DNA of 64,000 bases from Thiotrichales bacterium (GCA_026709935.1 JAPOSC010000056.1:1-64000), one strand, 5' to 3'. Positions 26,842 through 36,293 are shown, counted from the first letter of the stretch. Notes: generated by a model from the sequence alone, not told the origin. Numbers and translations are program-made.

Positions 26842-27729
26842 TCAGAGCCCGGACGGTTTGAGCTGCACGCCGCCGCGCCGTATGAGTTCCGCGGCGAACA
26901 CCACGATGGTGGACGCCACGACGATGATCGCGCCCAGCGACAGCACCGAAGGCAGCCGCTCCGGAAAGCGGAGCTGGCTCCAGATGTGCACCGGCAGGGT
27001 CGCATCCGTACCGCAGAGGAAGAACGCCAGCACGAACTCGTCGAACGAGATGGTGAAGGTCAGCAGCAGGCTCGCCACCACCCCGGGGAAGATGATGGGC
27101 AGGGTCACCCGCCGGAACGTGCCCCAGGCGTTCTCCCCGAGATCCCGCGCGGCCTCCTCCATGCTCGGGTCGAACCCCTCCATCCGGGAGATCAGCACCA
27201 GCATCGAGAACGGCACACACAGCAGGAGATGGCCGATGCCGACAGTGACGAGCGAGAGCTTCACCCCGCCCAGGCTGAATGTCATGAGGAGCGAGATGCC
27301 CAGGATGATCTCCGGGATCACGAGCGGCACCATGATGAACCCGAGCAGGCCCCCGCGCCCCCGCATGCGGTAGCGGGTCACCGCCTTGGCGGCGAAGACG
27401 CCGAGGATGGTGCTCAGGATCGACACGCTCACCGCGACCTTCACGCTGTTCCAGAACCCGTTGAGCAACCCGTGGCTGTCCGCGAGCGCCTCGTACCACT
27501 TGAACGTGAAGCCCTTGAGCGGAAAGGTGACGTACTGCGAATCGTTGAACGAGAAGACGGGCAGGACCGCCACCGGCAGGTAGAGGAACACGAGGTAGGC
27601 CACCGCATAGATCCCGAATCCGTTCAGCCCGAGGCCTCGCGGACACCGGACGCGGCGAACGACCGCATCATCGCGCTCGCCGGCGGCGTACCCTCCGGTG
27701 GCGTTCGTGCTTGCACGCCGGTCGGACAC
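26842..27729 (-). CDS. potC: Polyamine-type ABC importer permease (PotC-like)
   Basis: A 295-residue inner-membrane permease with six predicted helices. The coupling EAA motif reads MEEAARDLGENAWGTFRRVTLPII. Typical stretches are FNDSQYVTFPLKGFTFKWYE and TISFDEFVLAFFL, the last one characteristic of PotC. The start is GTG 27729, four bases after the potB stop, giving a hydrophilic N terminus of ~35 residues that is longer than usual. A later start is possible, but the tight potB-potC spacing favours 27729. Confidence 0.9.
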   Translation of the reverse strand: MSDRRASTNATGGYAAGERDDAVVRRVRCPRGLGLNGFGIYAVAYLVFLYLPVAVLPVFSFNDSQYVTFPLKGFTFKWYEALADSHGLLNGFWNSVKVAVSVSILSTILGVFAAKAVTRYRMRGRGGLLGFIMVPLVIPEIILGISLLMTFSLGGVKLSLVTVGIGHLLLCVPFSMLVLISRMEGFDPSMEEAARDLGENAWGTFRRVTLPIIFPGVVASLLLTFTISFDEFVLAFFLCGTDATLPVHIWSQLRFPERLPSVLSLGAIIVVASTIVVFAAELIRRGGVQLKPSGL

Positions 27730-27732
27730 CGC

Positions 27733-28647
27733 TTATCCCACCTTCTTCCGGTACCAGCGGGTGGCGCCGAGAAGCACGCACACCGCGAGGGTGACCGTGA
27801 GCATGGAGATGATCGACAGCGCCGCCCCGAGCGGCCAGTTGAGCGCCTTGCCGAACATGGACTGGATGATGTTGCCCATCATGATCCCGCGCGTCCCCCC
27901 CACCAGCGCCGGCGTCACGTAGTCGCCCACGGTGGGGATGAACACCAGCAGACTCGCCGCGATCACTCCGGGGAGCGACAGCGGCAGAGTCACGCGCACG
28001 AAGGTCATGAACGCGCTCTCGCCGAGATCGCGTGCCGCCTCGATGAGGGAGCGGTCGATCTTCTCCAGTGAGACGTAGATGGGCAGGATGGCCACCGCCG
28101 CCCACGCGTGGGCCAGGGTGATCACCACCGCCGTGGGGTTGTAGAGCAGGAATTCGAGCGGTTCGGAAATGATCCCCAGCGAAATGAGCCCGGAATTGAC
28201 GACCCCGTTGTAGCCCAGGATCACCTTCCACGCGAAGACGCGCAGCAGGTAACTGGTCCAGAAGGGAATGGTAACCAGTACGATCCACATCATCTTGTTC
28301 TTCTTGACGTGGAAGGCGATGTAGTACGCGAGCGGATAGGCCAGCACGATGGTGACGAGGGTCACCAGGGCGGAGATCCGGATCGAGCGGTAGAGGATCA
28401 GGGAGTAGATCCTCTTGTCGAAGAATGCGGCGTAGTTCTCGGTGGTGAAGGTCCGGACGAGGTCGACGTACTCCTGCTTCCAGAAGCTCATCGTGGTCAG
28501 GATGAGCATCGGAAAGAGGAGCCCCAGCACCACCACCACCAGCGTCGGCGACAGCAGGGCGTATCCCCGCCCCGACTCGCTCCGCATGAACCATGCCCGC
28601 ACCCGCCAGCGCGGGCCGCTGCCGGATGCGGTGCGAGCAGCGTTCAT
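27733..28647 (-). CDS. potB: Polyamine-type ABC importer permease (PotB-like)
   Basis: A 304-residue permease with six helices. The EAA motif is LIEAARDLGESAFMTFVRVT. Marks include LLFPMLILTTMSFWKQEYVD, PFWTSYLLRVFAWKVIL and FIPTVGDYVTPALVGG, the last typical of PotB. ATG 28647 was chosen; the opening extends to 28788 but the extra residues are translated from the REP-like repeats at 28676-28787. Cotranscribed with potC and potA, downstream of potD after a 250-base gap. Confidence 0.9.
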   Translation of the reverse strand: MNAARTASGSGPRWRVRAWFMRSESGRGYALLSPTLVVVVLGLLFPMLILTTMSFWKQEYVDLVRTFTTENYAAFFDKRIYSLILYRSIRISALVTLVTIVLAYPLAYYIAFHVKKNKMMWIVLVTIPFWTSYLLRVFAWKVILGYNGVVNSGLISLGIISEPLEFLLYNPTAVVITLAHAWAAVAILPIYVSLEKIDRSLIEAARDLGESAFMTFVRVTLPLSLPGVIAASLLVFIPTVGDYVTPALVGGTRGIMMGNIIQSMFGKALNWPLGAALSIISMLTVTLAVCVLLGATRWYRKKVG

Positions 28648-28675
28648 GAGCGGAGCGGCCTCCGGCGCGGGAGGT

Positions 28676-28787
28676 CGTGTCGGATAACGCCTTTGGCCAA
28701 TCCGACCCGGGTCCGTGCGGGATGACGCCTGCGGCTTGTCCGGCTTGAGACGGTGCCGGATGACTCCTTCGGTTTCATCTCCCGCCA
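28676..28787. repeat. Three REP-like imperfect repeats between potD and potB
   Basis: Three units of 37-38 bp start at 28676, 28714 and 28751; each carries a ggatRacKcc core (ggataacgcc, ggatgacgcc, ggatgactcc), and units 1 and 2 have a complementary tccg stretch (ccaatccgac, cttgtccggc). This is the layout of repetitive extragenic palindromes. They lie between potD and potB, where such repeats often limit transcription or protect the upstream mRNA. Confidence 0.55.
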
Positions 28788-28898
28788 ACGCCCCGAGAGG
28801 TCATCCCACGGGACGGTTTTGGCGAAACTTCAGCCACCAGGATGCTCAATCCGGGAGATTTCGAGAGCATGTCCCGGCCTGACGGGAATTGCCGGGCT

Positions 28899-30035
28899 CT
28901 ACAACCCCGCCTTGACCTCTTCGAACATTTCCTGAAGCACGGGCTCGTTGCCGATCGGCTCCTGGAAGATGCCTGCGCTCAGAATCTCCTCGGGGTTGGC
29001 GGACAGGCCGCGCTCTTCGAGCAGATGCGCGGAGACCAGCTCGTACGAGTGCGTGTTCGCATGACCGTAGCCCTCTTCCAGGATGGAAAAGACTCCGGAG
29101 TCCGGGCTGAGAAACGCGTCGATGGCGTCGTAGCTCTTGTCGATTTTCGCGGGGTCGGCGGCGGCCATGAGGCAGAAGCCGCACACCCAGGTCATGGCAC
29201 CCTCCTTCGGCGTCATGTACTTCACGTTCACGCCCTCCGCCTTCAGCGCGGTGAACGCGTCGTTCCACGAGCTGGTTGCGACCAGCTCGCCGGCCGCCAT
29301 CGAGTTCTCCAGATCGGTGGGGCTGGTCCAGTAGTAACGCAGCAGCGGAAGCTGCTTGCGGAGCAGCTCACGCGTGACCTCCACCTCGTCGGGCGTCATG
29401 TTGAAGGGGTCCTTCGCGCCGCCGTAGATAGCCGCCACCATCACGCCGTCGATGAGGCTGTCCGCCATCGACAGTCGCCCCCGGTAGCGTTCGTCCCACA
29501 GGATCCCCCAGGTCTCCTCTTCCTGGTACTTCGGATCGACGAGGTCGGGACGGTAGAGCACCGAGGTGAGGCCCCAGTCGGCCGCGACGAACCAGACGTC
29601 GCCGTTATCGCCGGTCATGCCGGGGATCTCCTTGAGGCTCGGAATGATCTCGTCCCAGTGGCTCAGCCGGCTCGTGTCGATGGGTTGCAGGATCCCCGCG
29701 TCGCGCCAGATCTCCACCTTGTAGGAGCAGGGGTGGGTCACGTCGAACTGGGCACCGGCCCTGATCTTCGCGAAGGCCTCCTCCTCGTCCCCGAAGATGG
29801 AGAAGTTGGGGTACGCACCGTACTTGTTGTGGTACTCGAAGTGGTGCTGCGGCGCGTCCCATCCTTCCCAGGTGAAGATGTTGGGATGGTCTTCGGCCGC
29901 GGCCCGCGCGGAGCGCGGCAGCATCGGAAACGTGACCGCGGCGACGCCGAGGGACGCCAGGTAGGACTGGAACGTGCGCCGCGACACCTTGCCGGTGGCC
30001 AGCATGTCGATCAGATCGTCTTTCTTGTAGTTCAT
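28899..30035 (-). CDS. potD: Polyamine-type ABC importer binding protein with a Tat-like signal
   Basis: A 378-residue extracellular solute-binding protein of the PotD/PotF group. The N terminus has an SRRTFQSYLASLGVAAVTF twin-arginine signal (RR at 19-20), then SARAAAEDHPNIFTWEGWDA. Further marks are FDVTHPCSYKVEIWRDAG, WGLTSVLYRPDLVD, SMAAGELVATSSWNDA and MTWVCGFCLMAAADPAKID. It delivers the ligand to PotBC from the periplasm. ATG 30035 has CGGAGG-like leader sequence. Five short tandem repeats lie immediately upstream. Tat export suggests folding before secretion, which is a plausible inference only. Confidence 0.9.
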   Translation of the reverse strand: MNYKKDDLIDMLATGKVSRRTFQSYLASLGVAAVTFPMLPRSARAAAEDHPNIFTWEGWDAPQHHFEYHNKYGAYPNFSIFGDEEEAFAKIRAGAQFDVTHPCSYKVEIWRDAGILQPIDTSRLSHWDEIIPSLKEIPGMTGDNGDVWFVAADWGLTSVLYRPDLVDPKYQEEETWGILWDERYRGRLSMADSLIDGVMVAAIYGGAKDPFNMTPDEVEVTRELLRKQLPLLRYYWTSPTDLENSMAAGELVATSSWNDAFTALKAEGVNVKYMTPKEGAMTWVCGFCLMAAADPAKIDKSYDAIDAFLSPDSGVFSILEEGYGHANTHSYELVSAHLLEERGLSANPEEILSAGIFQEPIGNEPVLQEMFEEVKAGL

Positions 30036-30050
30036 CGTGATTTCCCTCCG

Positions 30051-30114
30051 GGAACATCGGCCAGGAACATCGACCGGGGATATCGGCCAAGGGCATCGGC
30101 CGGGGACATTGGGA
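30051..30114. repeat. Five short tandem repeats in the potD leader
   Basis: Units of 12-14 bp follow each other: ggaacatcggcca, ggaacatcgaccg, gggatatcggccaa, gggcatcggccg, gggacattggga. They start 16 bases upstream of the potD ATG, so copy number could alter spacing or leader structure. Confidence 0.75.
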
Positions 30115-30291
30115 CGGCGCAGCTTGCCCGCTCTTATGGCCCGTCACCTGCCGGTTGTCAAGCAACGCCCGGGCGGTGACGGATTTCCCTTGCCGCTGTA
30201 GTGGCCGCGTTCTCCGATGACAGATGGGCATCCCCGGAACCGGAGGTGGGGCCAGGCATGAGGTGCGCACTCCCCGCTCCGACGCGCCGCC

Positions 30292-31566
30292 TCAGAGGAG
30301 CGATTCGAGCAGGCCCGCAGCCTTCTCGGTACCGCTCCGACTCCGCATGTGGGCGGACGTCGCCTCCAGTCTTGAACGCATGATCCGGTCACCCAGGCAC
30401 GTCTCGATGGCCTGGAGCAGCGTCTCGTCCGTCCACTCGTAGCGATCCAGATGCAGACCGTGGCCGGTCTCCCGGACCCGGGTGGCATTGTCGTGGCCGT
30501 CCCACACGTAAGGCATGATGATCGCGGGCCGGCCGAAGTACAGGCATTCGGTGAACGAATTGTTGCCCCCGTGGTGGATCACCACGTCGGTCTGCGGAAT
30601 CACCGAAGGCTGGGGATACCAGCCGGCAATGCGGACGTTGGGCGGAAGGTCGGAGTAGGCATCCGCGTAGTCGCCCACGTTCACCAGCGCCCGGAACCGC
30701 GACTTCCCGACGGCGGCGATGATCCGCTTCAGAAGCTCGGTATCGCCCGCGCCGAGACTCCCGAACGAGACGTAGAGCAGCGGGCCATCCTCGTTCGTAT
30801 CGAACCGCGGCACCTCCCAGGGCGTCTCGGTGCGTACGCATCCCTCCAGGTACTGGAACCGGCGCGGGTCGAGCGGCACCGCGCGGATGAACTTCACCGG
30901 CTCCGGATACAGCAGCAGGTTCAGATGGGGCGAAGCCTCGAAGAACTGGCCGAGCGGATACGGCGCCTCCCCGCACTCGGCCAGGAAGCGGTTGAAGTCG
31001 TCGTGGATGGGTTTGATGACCTCGTTGAAACGTTCGCGGAACGCTCGGTGACAGGCCCGGTCGTTCTCGGCGCAGCCGGACAGGTGCGGGGGAATCGCGT
31101 CGTCCTCGATCTCGTTCTCCGAGCACGAGATGATCCGCGCCCAGGGCTTGCCGAAACGCTTGACGGCGGGGAACAGGACCACATTGTCGATACACACGAC
31201 ATCGGGCCGGATCCGGTCAAGCACCCCGGGCAAATCCTTCTCGGCCCACCTGGCGCTGTCGACGATCGCCTCCCAGCACTCCCTGACGTAGTTGTCGATC
31301 TGGTCGATCGGCGCCTTGCGGAAGTTCGGGATGTGGCCGTTGATGAAGTCTTCCCAGAACTTCGCCATCTGCTCCGACGGCATGGGCTCGGAGAGGTTCA
31401 CCGGATGGGCCTCGAACCCGTAGCCCTCGTAGACCTCGACGAAGCCGGGGTCGGACAGGAAGACCACCCGGTGCCCCCTCGCCTCCAGGGCCTGCGCAAT
31501 GCCCACGGAGTTCAGTGCGGGGCCGAAGGCGGCCTCGGGAAAGAATGCGAACGTCTTCTGCGGCAT
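30292..31566 (-). CDS. GT1-family glycosyltransferase
   Basis: A 424-residue UDP-glycosyltransferase of the MGT type (GT-B fold). The N-terminal acceptor domain has FGPALNSVGIAQALEARGH and VVFLSDPGFVEVYEGYGF. The donor domain has LLYVSFGSLGAGDTEL, VRIAGWYPQPSVIPQTDVV and the signature IHHGGNNSFTECLYFGRP followed by GHDNATRV. Such enzymes glycosylate small lipophilic acceptors; the acceptor here is unknown. ATG 31566 gives the natural start MPQKTFAFFPEA. It is transcribed in the same direction as potD with 255 bases between, and diverges from the glutamine-synthetase-like gene. Confidence 0.85.
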   Translation of the reverse strand: MPQKTFAFFPEAAFGPALNSVGIAQALEARGHRVVFLSDPGFVEVYEGYGFEAHPVNLSEPMPSEQMAKFWEDFINGHIPNFRKAPIDQIDNYVRECWEAIVDSARWAEKDLPGVLDRIRPDVVCIDNVVLFPAVKRFGKPWARIISCSENEIEDDAIPPHLSGCAENDRACHRAFRERFNEVIKPIHDDFNRFLAECGEAPYPLGQFFEASPHLNLLLYPEPVKFIRAVPLDPRRFQYLEGCVRTETPWEVPRFDTNEDGPLLYVSFGSLGAGDTELLKRIIAAVGKSRFRALVNVGDYADAYSDLPPNVRIAGWYPQPSVIPQTDVVIHHGGNNSFTECLYFGRPAIIMPYVWDGHDNATRVRETGHGLHLDRYEWTDETLLQAIETCLGDRIMRSRLEATSAHMRSRSGTEKAAGLLESLL

Positions 31567-31695
31567 GGTGTACGACCTCCGTTGAATTCGACCTTCGACT
31601 CTCGTACGGTAGACACGAGCAACCCTCCTGTTCAAGGGCGACGATTCCTCCCGCACCGACATCGAGGCGGCGTGAGCCCGCGGAGACGAGCGGCG

Positions 31696-33054
31696 ATGAA
31701 TGCACCCGCCGGCGGCGCCCCGAGCCCTATCGAGCAATGGTGCCGAGAACACGCGATTACCGAGGTCGAGGCGCTGATGCCCGACATGTCCGGGGTCGCC
31801 CGCGGCAAGGTGGTGCCGGCCGCGGCGTACTGCCGCACCCTCGGCCTGAACCTCCCCGAAGCGCTGGTGCTGCAGACCGTCACCGGAGACTATCCCGAGG
31901 ATCAGAGCGCGGTCGATCCTTCGGACCGCGACATCGTGCTGCGCGCCGACGAGCGCACGATCCGACGGGTGCCGTGGGCGGCGGACCCCACCGCGCAGGT
32001 CATCCACGACTGCTTCCACACCGACGGCACCCCGGTCACCACAACCCCCCGTTACGTGTTGAGGCGCGTGCTCGACCTCTACCGGGAGCACGGCTGGCGG
32101 CCCATCGTCGCGCCGGAACTCGAGTTCTACCTCGTCAAGCGCAATGCCGACGCCGACTATCCGCTGGAACCGCCGGAAGGGCGCTCGGGACAGGCGGAGC
32201 GGGGACGCCAGTCCTACGGCATCGACGCGCTGAACGAGTACGATCCGCTCATCGACGACATCTACGACTTCTGCGAGGCTCAGGAGATCGAGCTCGGCAC
32301 CCTGAGCCACGAATCGGGGGTCGCGCAGCTCGAAATCAACCTGTCGCACGGCGACCCGCTGGCGCTCGCGGACCAGGCGTTCCTGTTCAAGCGCACCGTG
32401 CGCGAAGCGGCGACGCGCCACGGCGTGTACGCCACGTTCATGGCGAAGCCGATGGAGCGCGAGCCGGGCAGCGCCATGCACATCCATCAAAGCGTGGTCG
32501 ACGCCGACACGGGCGAGAACGTGTTTGCGGACGCGAACGGTGCGATGACCCCGCTGTTCCGCGCCCACATCGGCGGACTGCAGCAGTATCTGCCGGCGGC
32601 GATGTCGTTTCTCGCCCCCAACGTCAACTCCTACCGTCGGATCACGAAGTACATGGCGGCACCCATCAACGTGCAGTGGGGCATCGACAACCGGACCGCC
32701 GGCCTGCGCGTCCCACTCGGTGAGGCGGACGCGACCCGCGTCGAGAACCGGGTTGCGGGCGCCGACGCGAACCCCTACCTCGCCATCGCGGCCTCCCTCG
32801 CGTGCGGTCTCCTCGGCATGACCCGGGGACTCGCGCCGACGCCTGCTGTCATCGGCAGCGCCTACAAGATGCCCTACGAGCTGCCGCTCAGTCTGGCCGA
32901 GTCGCTGCGCACGCTGCGCGACTCCGCGCCGTTGACCGAAATACTCGGCGAACGGTTCGTGGGCGCCTGGAACGCGGTGAAGGAGTGCGAACTGCGAGCG
33001 TTCCTTCAGGTCATCAGCTCCTGGGAACGCGAGTTCCTGCTGCGCAACGTGTGA
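31696..33054 (+). CDS. Glutamine synthetase family protein, likely gamma-glutamylpolyamine synthetase
   Basis: A 452-residue protein of the PuuA/GlnA3-like glutamine synthetase subfamily. Marks are PDMSGVARGKVVPA, VAPELEFYLVKR, GVAQLEINLSHGDPL, GSAMHIHQS, FLAPNVNSYRR and NRTAGLRVPLGEADATRVENR. These proteins ligate glutamate to amines such as putrescine or spermidine with ATP. The adjacent polyamine-type importer supports that reading. ATG 31696 was chosen because the family similarity starts there; upstream is the divergent glycosyltransferase promoter region of 129 bases. The argA gene follows after 11 bases. Confidence 0.88.
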   Translation: MNAPAGGAPSPIEQWCREHAITEVEALMPDMSGVARGKVVPAAAYCRTLGLNLPEALVLQTVTGDYPEDQSAVDPSDRDIVLRADERTIRRVPWAADPTAQVIHDCFHTDGTPVTTTPRYVLRRVLDLYREHGWRPIVAPELEFYLVKRNADADYPLEPPEGRSGQAERGRQSYGIDALNEYDPLIDDIYDFCEAQEIELGTLSHESGVAQLEINLSHGDPLALADQAFLFKRTVREAATRHGVYATFMAKPMEREPGSAMHIHQSVVDADTGENVFADANGAMTPLFRAHIGGLQQYLPAAMSFLAPNVNSYRRITKYMAAPINVQWGIDNRTAGLRVPLGEADATRVENRVAGADANPYLAIAASLACGLLGMTRGLAPTPAVIGSAYKMPYELPLSLAESLRTLRDSAPLTEILGERFVGAWNAVKECELRAFLQVISSWEREFLLRNV

Positions 33055-33065
33055 AGGAGTCCGGG

Positions 33066-34406
33066 ATGATCGATGCGATCCCGACCGGCGACGCCACGCA
33101 GTTCGTGGAGTGGTTTCGCCGCGCGGCTCCGTACATCAATGCGCATCGCGGGCGCACTTTCGTCGTCGAGATCGGCGGCGAGTCGGTCGACGATCCGCAG
33201 CTCCCCGGCATCGTCCACGATCTGGCACTGATGCGCAGCCTCGGCGTCGACCTCGTCGTCGTTCATGGGGCGCAGCCGTGGATCGAGCAAGGAGTGCGGG
33301 CGCGGGGCCTTGCATCGCGCTGCGTCGATGGCGTGCGCATCACGGACATCGCCACCCTGGAGACAGCCAGGGAGGCGATCGGGGCAGCGCATGTCCAGAT
33401 CGAGGCGCTGCTCTCGATGGGAATCGCGAACTCCCCGATGGCGGGCGCCAGGGTGCGCGTGGCCTCCGGCAACTTCGTCACCGCGCGTCCCATCGGTATT
33501 CGCGACGGCGTCGACTACGAGCACACTGGCGAAGTGCGGCGCATCGACGCGGAGGCAATCCGGCAGCGCCTCGCCGACGGGGCCATCGTGCTCGTCTCGC
33601 CACTCGGCTATTCCCCCACCGGAGAGATCTTCAGCCTGCGGGCGGAAGAGGTCGCAACCGCGATCGCGACCGGAATCGGGGCGGGTAAACTCGTGTTTCT
33701 TCTCGGCGGACCCGGTATCGTCGACGACAGAGGTACGCTGATCCGCGAGCTGACGCCCGACGAAGCGACGGCTCTCGCGGCCGACCTCTCTCAGGAGACC
33801 GACGCCGGAGACATGATCGGAGGTCGGCTGCGGCAGTCGATTCGTGCGTGCCGCGGCGGGGTCAACCGAGTGCACATCATCGATCAGGGAATCGAAGGGG
33901 CGCTGTTGCTCGAGCTGTTCTCCCGCGACGGCGTCGGCACCATGATCAACGCCGACGCCTACGATTCTATCCGGCGCGCCACCATCGACGACATCGGAGG
34001 CATCCTCGAGCTCATCCGACCGCTGGAGGAATCCGGAGCCCTCGTGCGACGTTCACGCGAGAAGCTCGAAACCGAGATCGCGCACTTCAGCGTCGTCGAC
34101 CGCGACAGCGCAGTGGTCGCCTGCGCCGCCATGTACCCCTACCCCGGTGATCGGCTGGCCGAGCTTGCGTGCCTCGCCGTCGACGATGCGTATCGAGGCA
34201 GCCAGTACGGCGAGCGCCTGCTCACCCTGGCCGAGCGCGAAGCCCGCGAGGCGGGGGCGCAGCAACTCTTCGTGCTGACCACCCAGGCGGCGCACTGGTT
34301 CAGGGAACGCGGCTTTGTCGAGGCCGACCACTCGATGCTGCCCGACGAACGACAGGCCCTTTACAATTTCCAGCGCCGCTCCCGAGTGCTGGTGCGGGCG
34401 CTGTAG
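33066..34406 (+). CDS. argA: Amino-acid N-acetyltransferase
   Basis: A 446-residue N-acetylglutamate synthase. Residues 1-290 are an amino-acid-kinase domain that binds arginine as feedback inhibitor (FVVEIGGESVDD, VVVHGAQPWIEQGVRARG, LLGGPGIVDD). The C-terminal GNAT domain starts near 300 (IRRATIDDIGGILELIRPLE) and has CLAVDDAYRGSQYGERLL for acetyl-CoA binding. It commits glutamate to arginine synthesis. ATG 33066 has an AAGGAG box. It is paired with the glutamine-synthetase-like gene on one transcript; the pairing of glutamate-consuming reactions may be functional or accidental. Confidence 0.93.
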   Translation: MIDAIPTGDATQFVEWFRRAAPYINAHRGRTFVVEIGGESVDDPQLPGIVHDLALMRSLGVDLVVVHGAQPWIEQGVRARGLASRCVDGVRITDIATLETAREAIGAAHVQIEALLSMGIANSPMAGARVRVASGNFVTARPIGIRDGVDYEHTGEVRRIDAEAIRQRLADGAIVLVSPLGYSPTGEIFSLRAEEVATAIATGIGAGKLVFLLGGPGIVDDRGTLIRELTPDEATALAADLSQETDAGDMIGGRLRQSIRACRGGVNRVHIIDQGIEGALLLELFSRDGVGTMINADAYDSIRRATIDDIGGILELIRPLEESGALVRRSREKLETEIAHFSVVDRDSAVVACAAMYPYPGDRLAELACLAVDDAYRGSQYGERLLTLAEREAREAGAQQLFVLTTQAAHWFRERGFVEADHSMLPDERQALYNFQRRSRVLVRAL

Positions 34407-34554
34407 ATACCATCCCGCAGTTCCGACTCAACCGCCCGATTCCTCGATACCACGCTCGACCGCCTCGGGCAGCGCCGCGATGGGAGACGGCGCCCGGGTT
34501 TGCCGGCCGACGGATACCGGGCTCGCGCTGATCGTCGGATGTGGGGGCGAACCT

Positions 34555-34590
34555 GACTCCGGGAAGCCGGGGGCTGGGGTTTCCGGAGTC
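34555..34590. terminator. Hairpin between convergent argA and lapB
   Basis: Perfect 8-bp arms GACTCCGG (34555-34562) and CCGGAGTC (34583-34590), extended by weaker pairing, enclose a G-rich loop. The right arm ends at the lapB stop. Position suggests a shared terminator for both genes; there is only a weak T-tract on either side. Confidence 0.5.
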
Positions 34591-35782
34591 ATTCTCCTTC
34601 GACTCCCTGGATGGGTCTGATCGATGCCCAGTGCTTGCAGCTCGGGCACTGCCAGTGAAGCGACTTGGCGGGAAAACCACAGTGCCGGCATTTGTAGGCC
34701 GGCCGCTCGAACAGCAGCTCGGCCGTCAGTCCCTTCAGGATCTCGAGGTGCTCGTCGATCGCGTCCGAGTCGCGCTGGTCCTCGATCTCCAGATCGAGCA
34801 GACGATCGAGGCCGCGTACCGACGCGCGCTGGCGCAACCGCTCGGTGAGGAATCGAATCGCTTCGCGCCGACTGTGCGCGGTGCGCTTGATATCCGCGAG
34901 CGTCAGGGTCACGCTGATCCAGCCGTAGCGACGCATCAGCTTCGAGAGGTATTCGTCGAGCGCGTCGATTCGATCGAGAGCCTGAAACGATCGATGCAGC
35001 CGGTCGACCGTCTCGGGCAGAAAGTCCGAGTCCTGCTCCTCGACCCGCTGAAGCGCACGGATCGCCCGTTCATGCTCACCCTGCTCGGCCTGGATGTCGG
35101 CCTCGATCAGGCTTGCCCGCACGCACGCGGGATGCACGTGACGCGCTTGCTGGACATGCTTGAGCGCCCGAACGTGATCGCCTTCGACACCGTGCCGACG
35201 GGCCTGCTCGCAGCAGTAGTGAGCGATGATCCATCCGAGCTGGTTGCCGGTGGCCTTCTCGAGCTTGCGCGCGCTCGCTATCGCCTTCGGCCAATCCTTC
35301 TCCTGCTCATAGATGTCGATGAGCTGACGCAGCGCCTGCACACGATAGTCGGCGTCTTCGGCAAGCTCGCGGAAGAGATCCTCGGCGCGATCGAGCAGGC
35401 CGGCGCTCATGTAATCCTGTCCGAGTTCGAGTAGCGCCTCGGTGCGCTGCGAAACGTTGAGCGACTCGCGGGCGATGAGATTCTGATGGATCCGGATTGC
35501 GCGGTCGACGTCGCCACGACGGCGATACAGGTTCCCGAGCGCGAGATGCGTCTCCACCGTCTCGCTGTCGACCTCGATGAGCTTGATGAAGACTTCGATC
35601 GCCTTGTCGGGCTGCTCGTTGAGGAGATAGTTGATGCCCTGGAAGTAATCGGATCGGAGACTACCGGTCTCGCGCTTGCGCGAGATCTGGCGCGTGGCGC
35701 CGCGTGCCGCGAGCCACCCGGTGCCCGCCGCCACCGGCAACAGCAGCCACAGAGCCTCGAGCCCGAGCAGTGATTCGAACAT
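34589..35782 (-). CDS. lapB: Lipopolysaccharide assembly protein LapB
   Basis: A 397-residue protein of the LapB/YciM family. An N-terminal hydrophobic helix (ALWLLLPVAAGTGWLAARG) anchors it in the inner membrane. Several TPR units follow (YFQGINYLLNEQPDKAIEVF and LGNLYRRRGDVDRAI are the clearest). The C terminus is a rubredoxin-like metal site with CRHCGF and CPSCKHW. In E. coli it controls LPS levels by driving FtsH proteolysis of LpxC. It follows ihfB as in many gammaproteobacteria (a lapA homologue is not seen). Confidence 0.93.
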   Translation of the reverse strand: MFESLLGLEALWLLLPVAAGTGWLAARGATRQISRKRETGSLRSDYFQGINYLLNEQPDKAIEVFIKLIEVDSETVETHLALGNLYRRRGDVDRAIRIHQNLIARESLNVSQRTEALLELGQDYMSAGLLDRAEDLFRELAEDADYRVQALRQLIDIYEQEKDWPKAIASARKLEKATGNQLGWIIAHYCCEQARRHGVEGDHVRALKHVQQARHVHPACVRASLIEADIQAEQGEHERAIRALQRVEEQDSDFLPETVDRLHRSFQALDRIDALDEYLSKLMRRYGWISVTLTLADIKRTAHSRREAIRFLTERLRQRASVRGLDRLLDLEIEDQRDSDAIDEHLEILKGLTAELLFERPAYKCRHCGFPAKSLHWQCPSCKHWASIRPIQGVEGE

Positions 35783-35924
35783 TACGGGATGCGGCCGGCA
35801 CCGACCGACATTGTCGACTGCGGTGGGTCCATCGGAGGATCAGATGTCTTCGGAATCCCGACCCGGCGAGGGGTATCTACGCCCGAACATCGGCACCGTG
35901 GCGGGGACCGAAGGCCCGATGGAG

Positions 35925-36254
35925 TCATCGGAGCCGGCGGCCGGATGCGGCTCCCGATTCGAGCGTCACGCTCGTTTCCCGGTTCACGCGCTCGCGCAGC
36001 CTCTTGCCCGGCTTGAAGTGGGGAACGTATTTCGCCGGAAGCGATACCGAAGCCCCCGTCTTGGGATTGCGGCCGACGCGCCCGGAACGGAAGTGGAGGG
36101 AGAAGCTGCCGAAACCCCGGATCTCGATACGCCCTCCCCCGGCGAGACACTCCGCCATGTGCTCGAGGATCGCCTTCACCGCCAGTTCGACGTCCCGGTG
36201 GACAAGCTGGGATTGCTTCTGCGCAATCCGTTCGATGAGCTCCGACTTCGTCAT
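35925..36254 (-). CDS. ihfB: Integration host factor subunit beta
   Basis: A 109-residue DNA-bending protein; starts [17 protein letters not shown], with [15 protein letters not shown] and the arm [24 protein letters not shown]. It pairs with IHF-alpha and bends DNA in replication, recombination and promoter control. ATG 36254 gives the universal start; the opening to 36392 upstream overlaps the rpsA end. It lies downstream of rpsA, as is typical. The C-terminal extension after GKRLRERV is about 15 residues. Confidence 0.95.
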   Translation of the reverse strand: MTKSELIERIAQKQSQLVHRDVELAVKAILEHMAECLAGGGRIEIRGFGSFSLHFRSGRVGRNPKTGASVSLPAKYVPHFKPGKRLRERVNRETSVTLESGAASGRRLR

Positions 36255-36293
36255 CTCCCCACTCCCCATCGTGCGGCGCAAGGCGGCGACAGA

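Noticed and set aside
30051-30114. CRISPR-like repeat array
   Set aside because: Units are 12-14 bp, contiguous and degenerate without spacers, and no cas genes are near.
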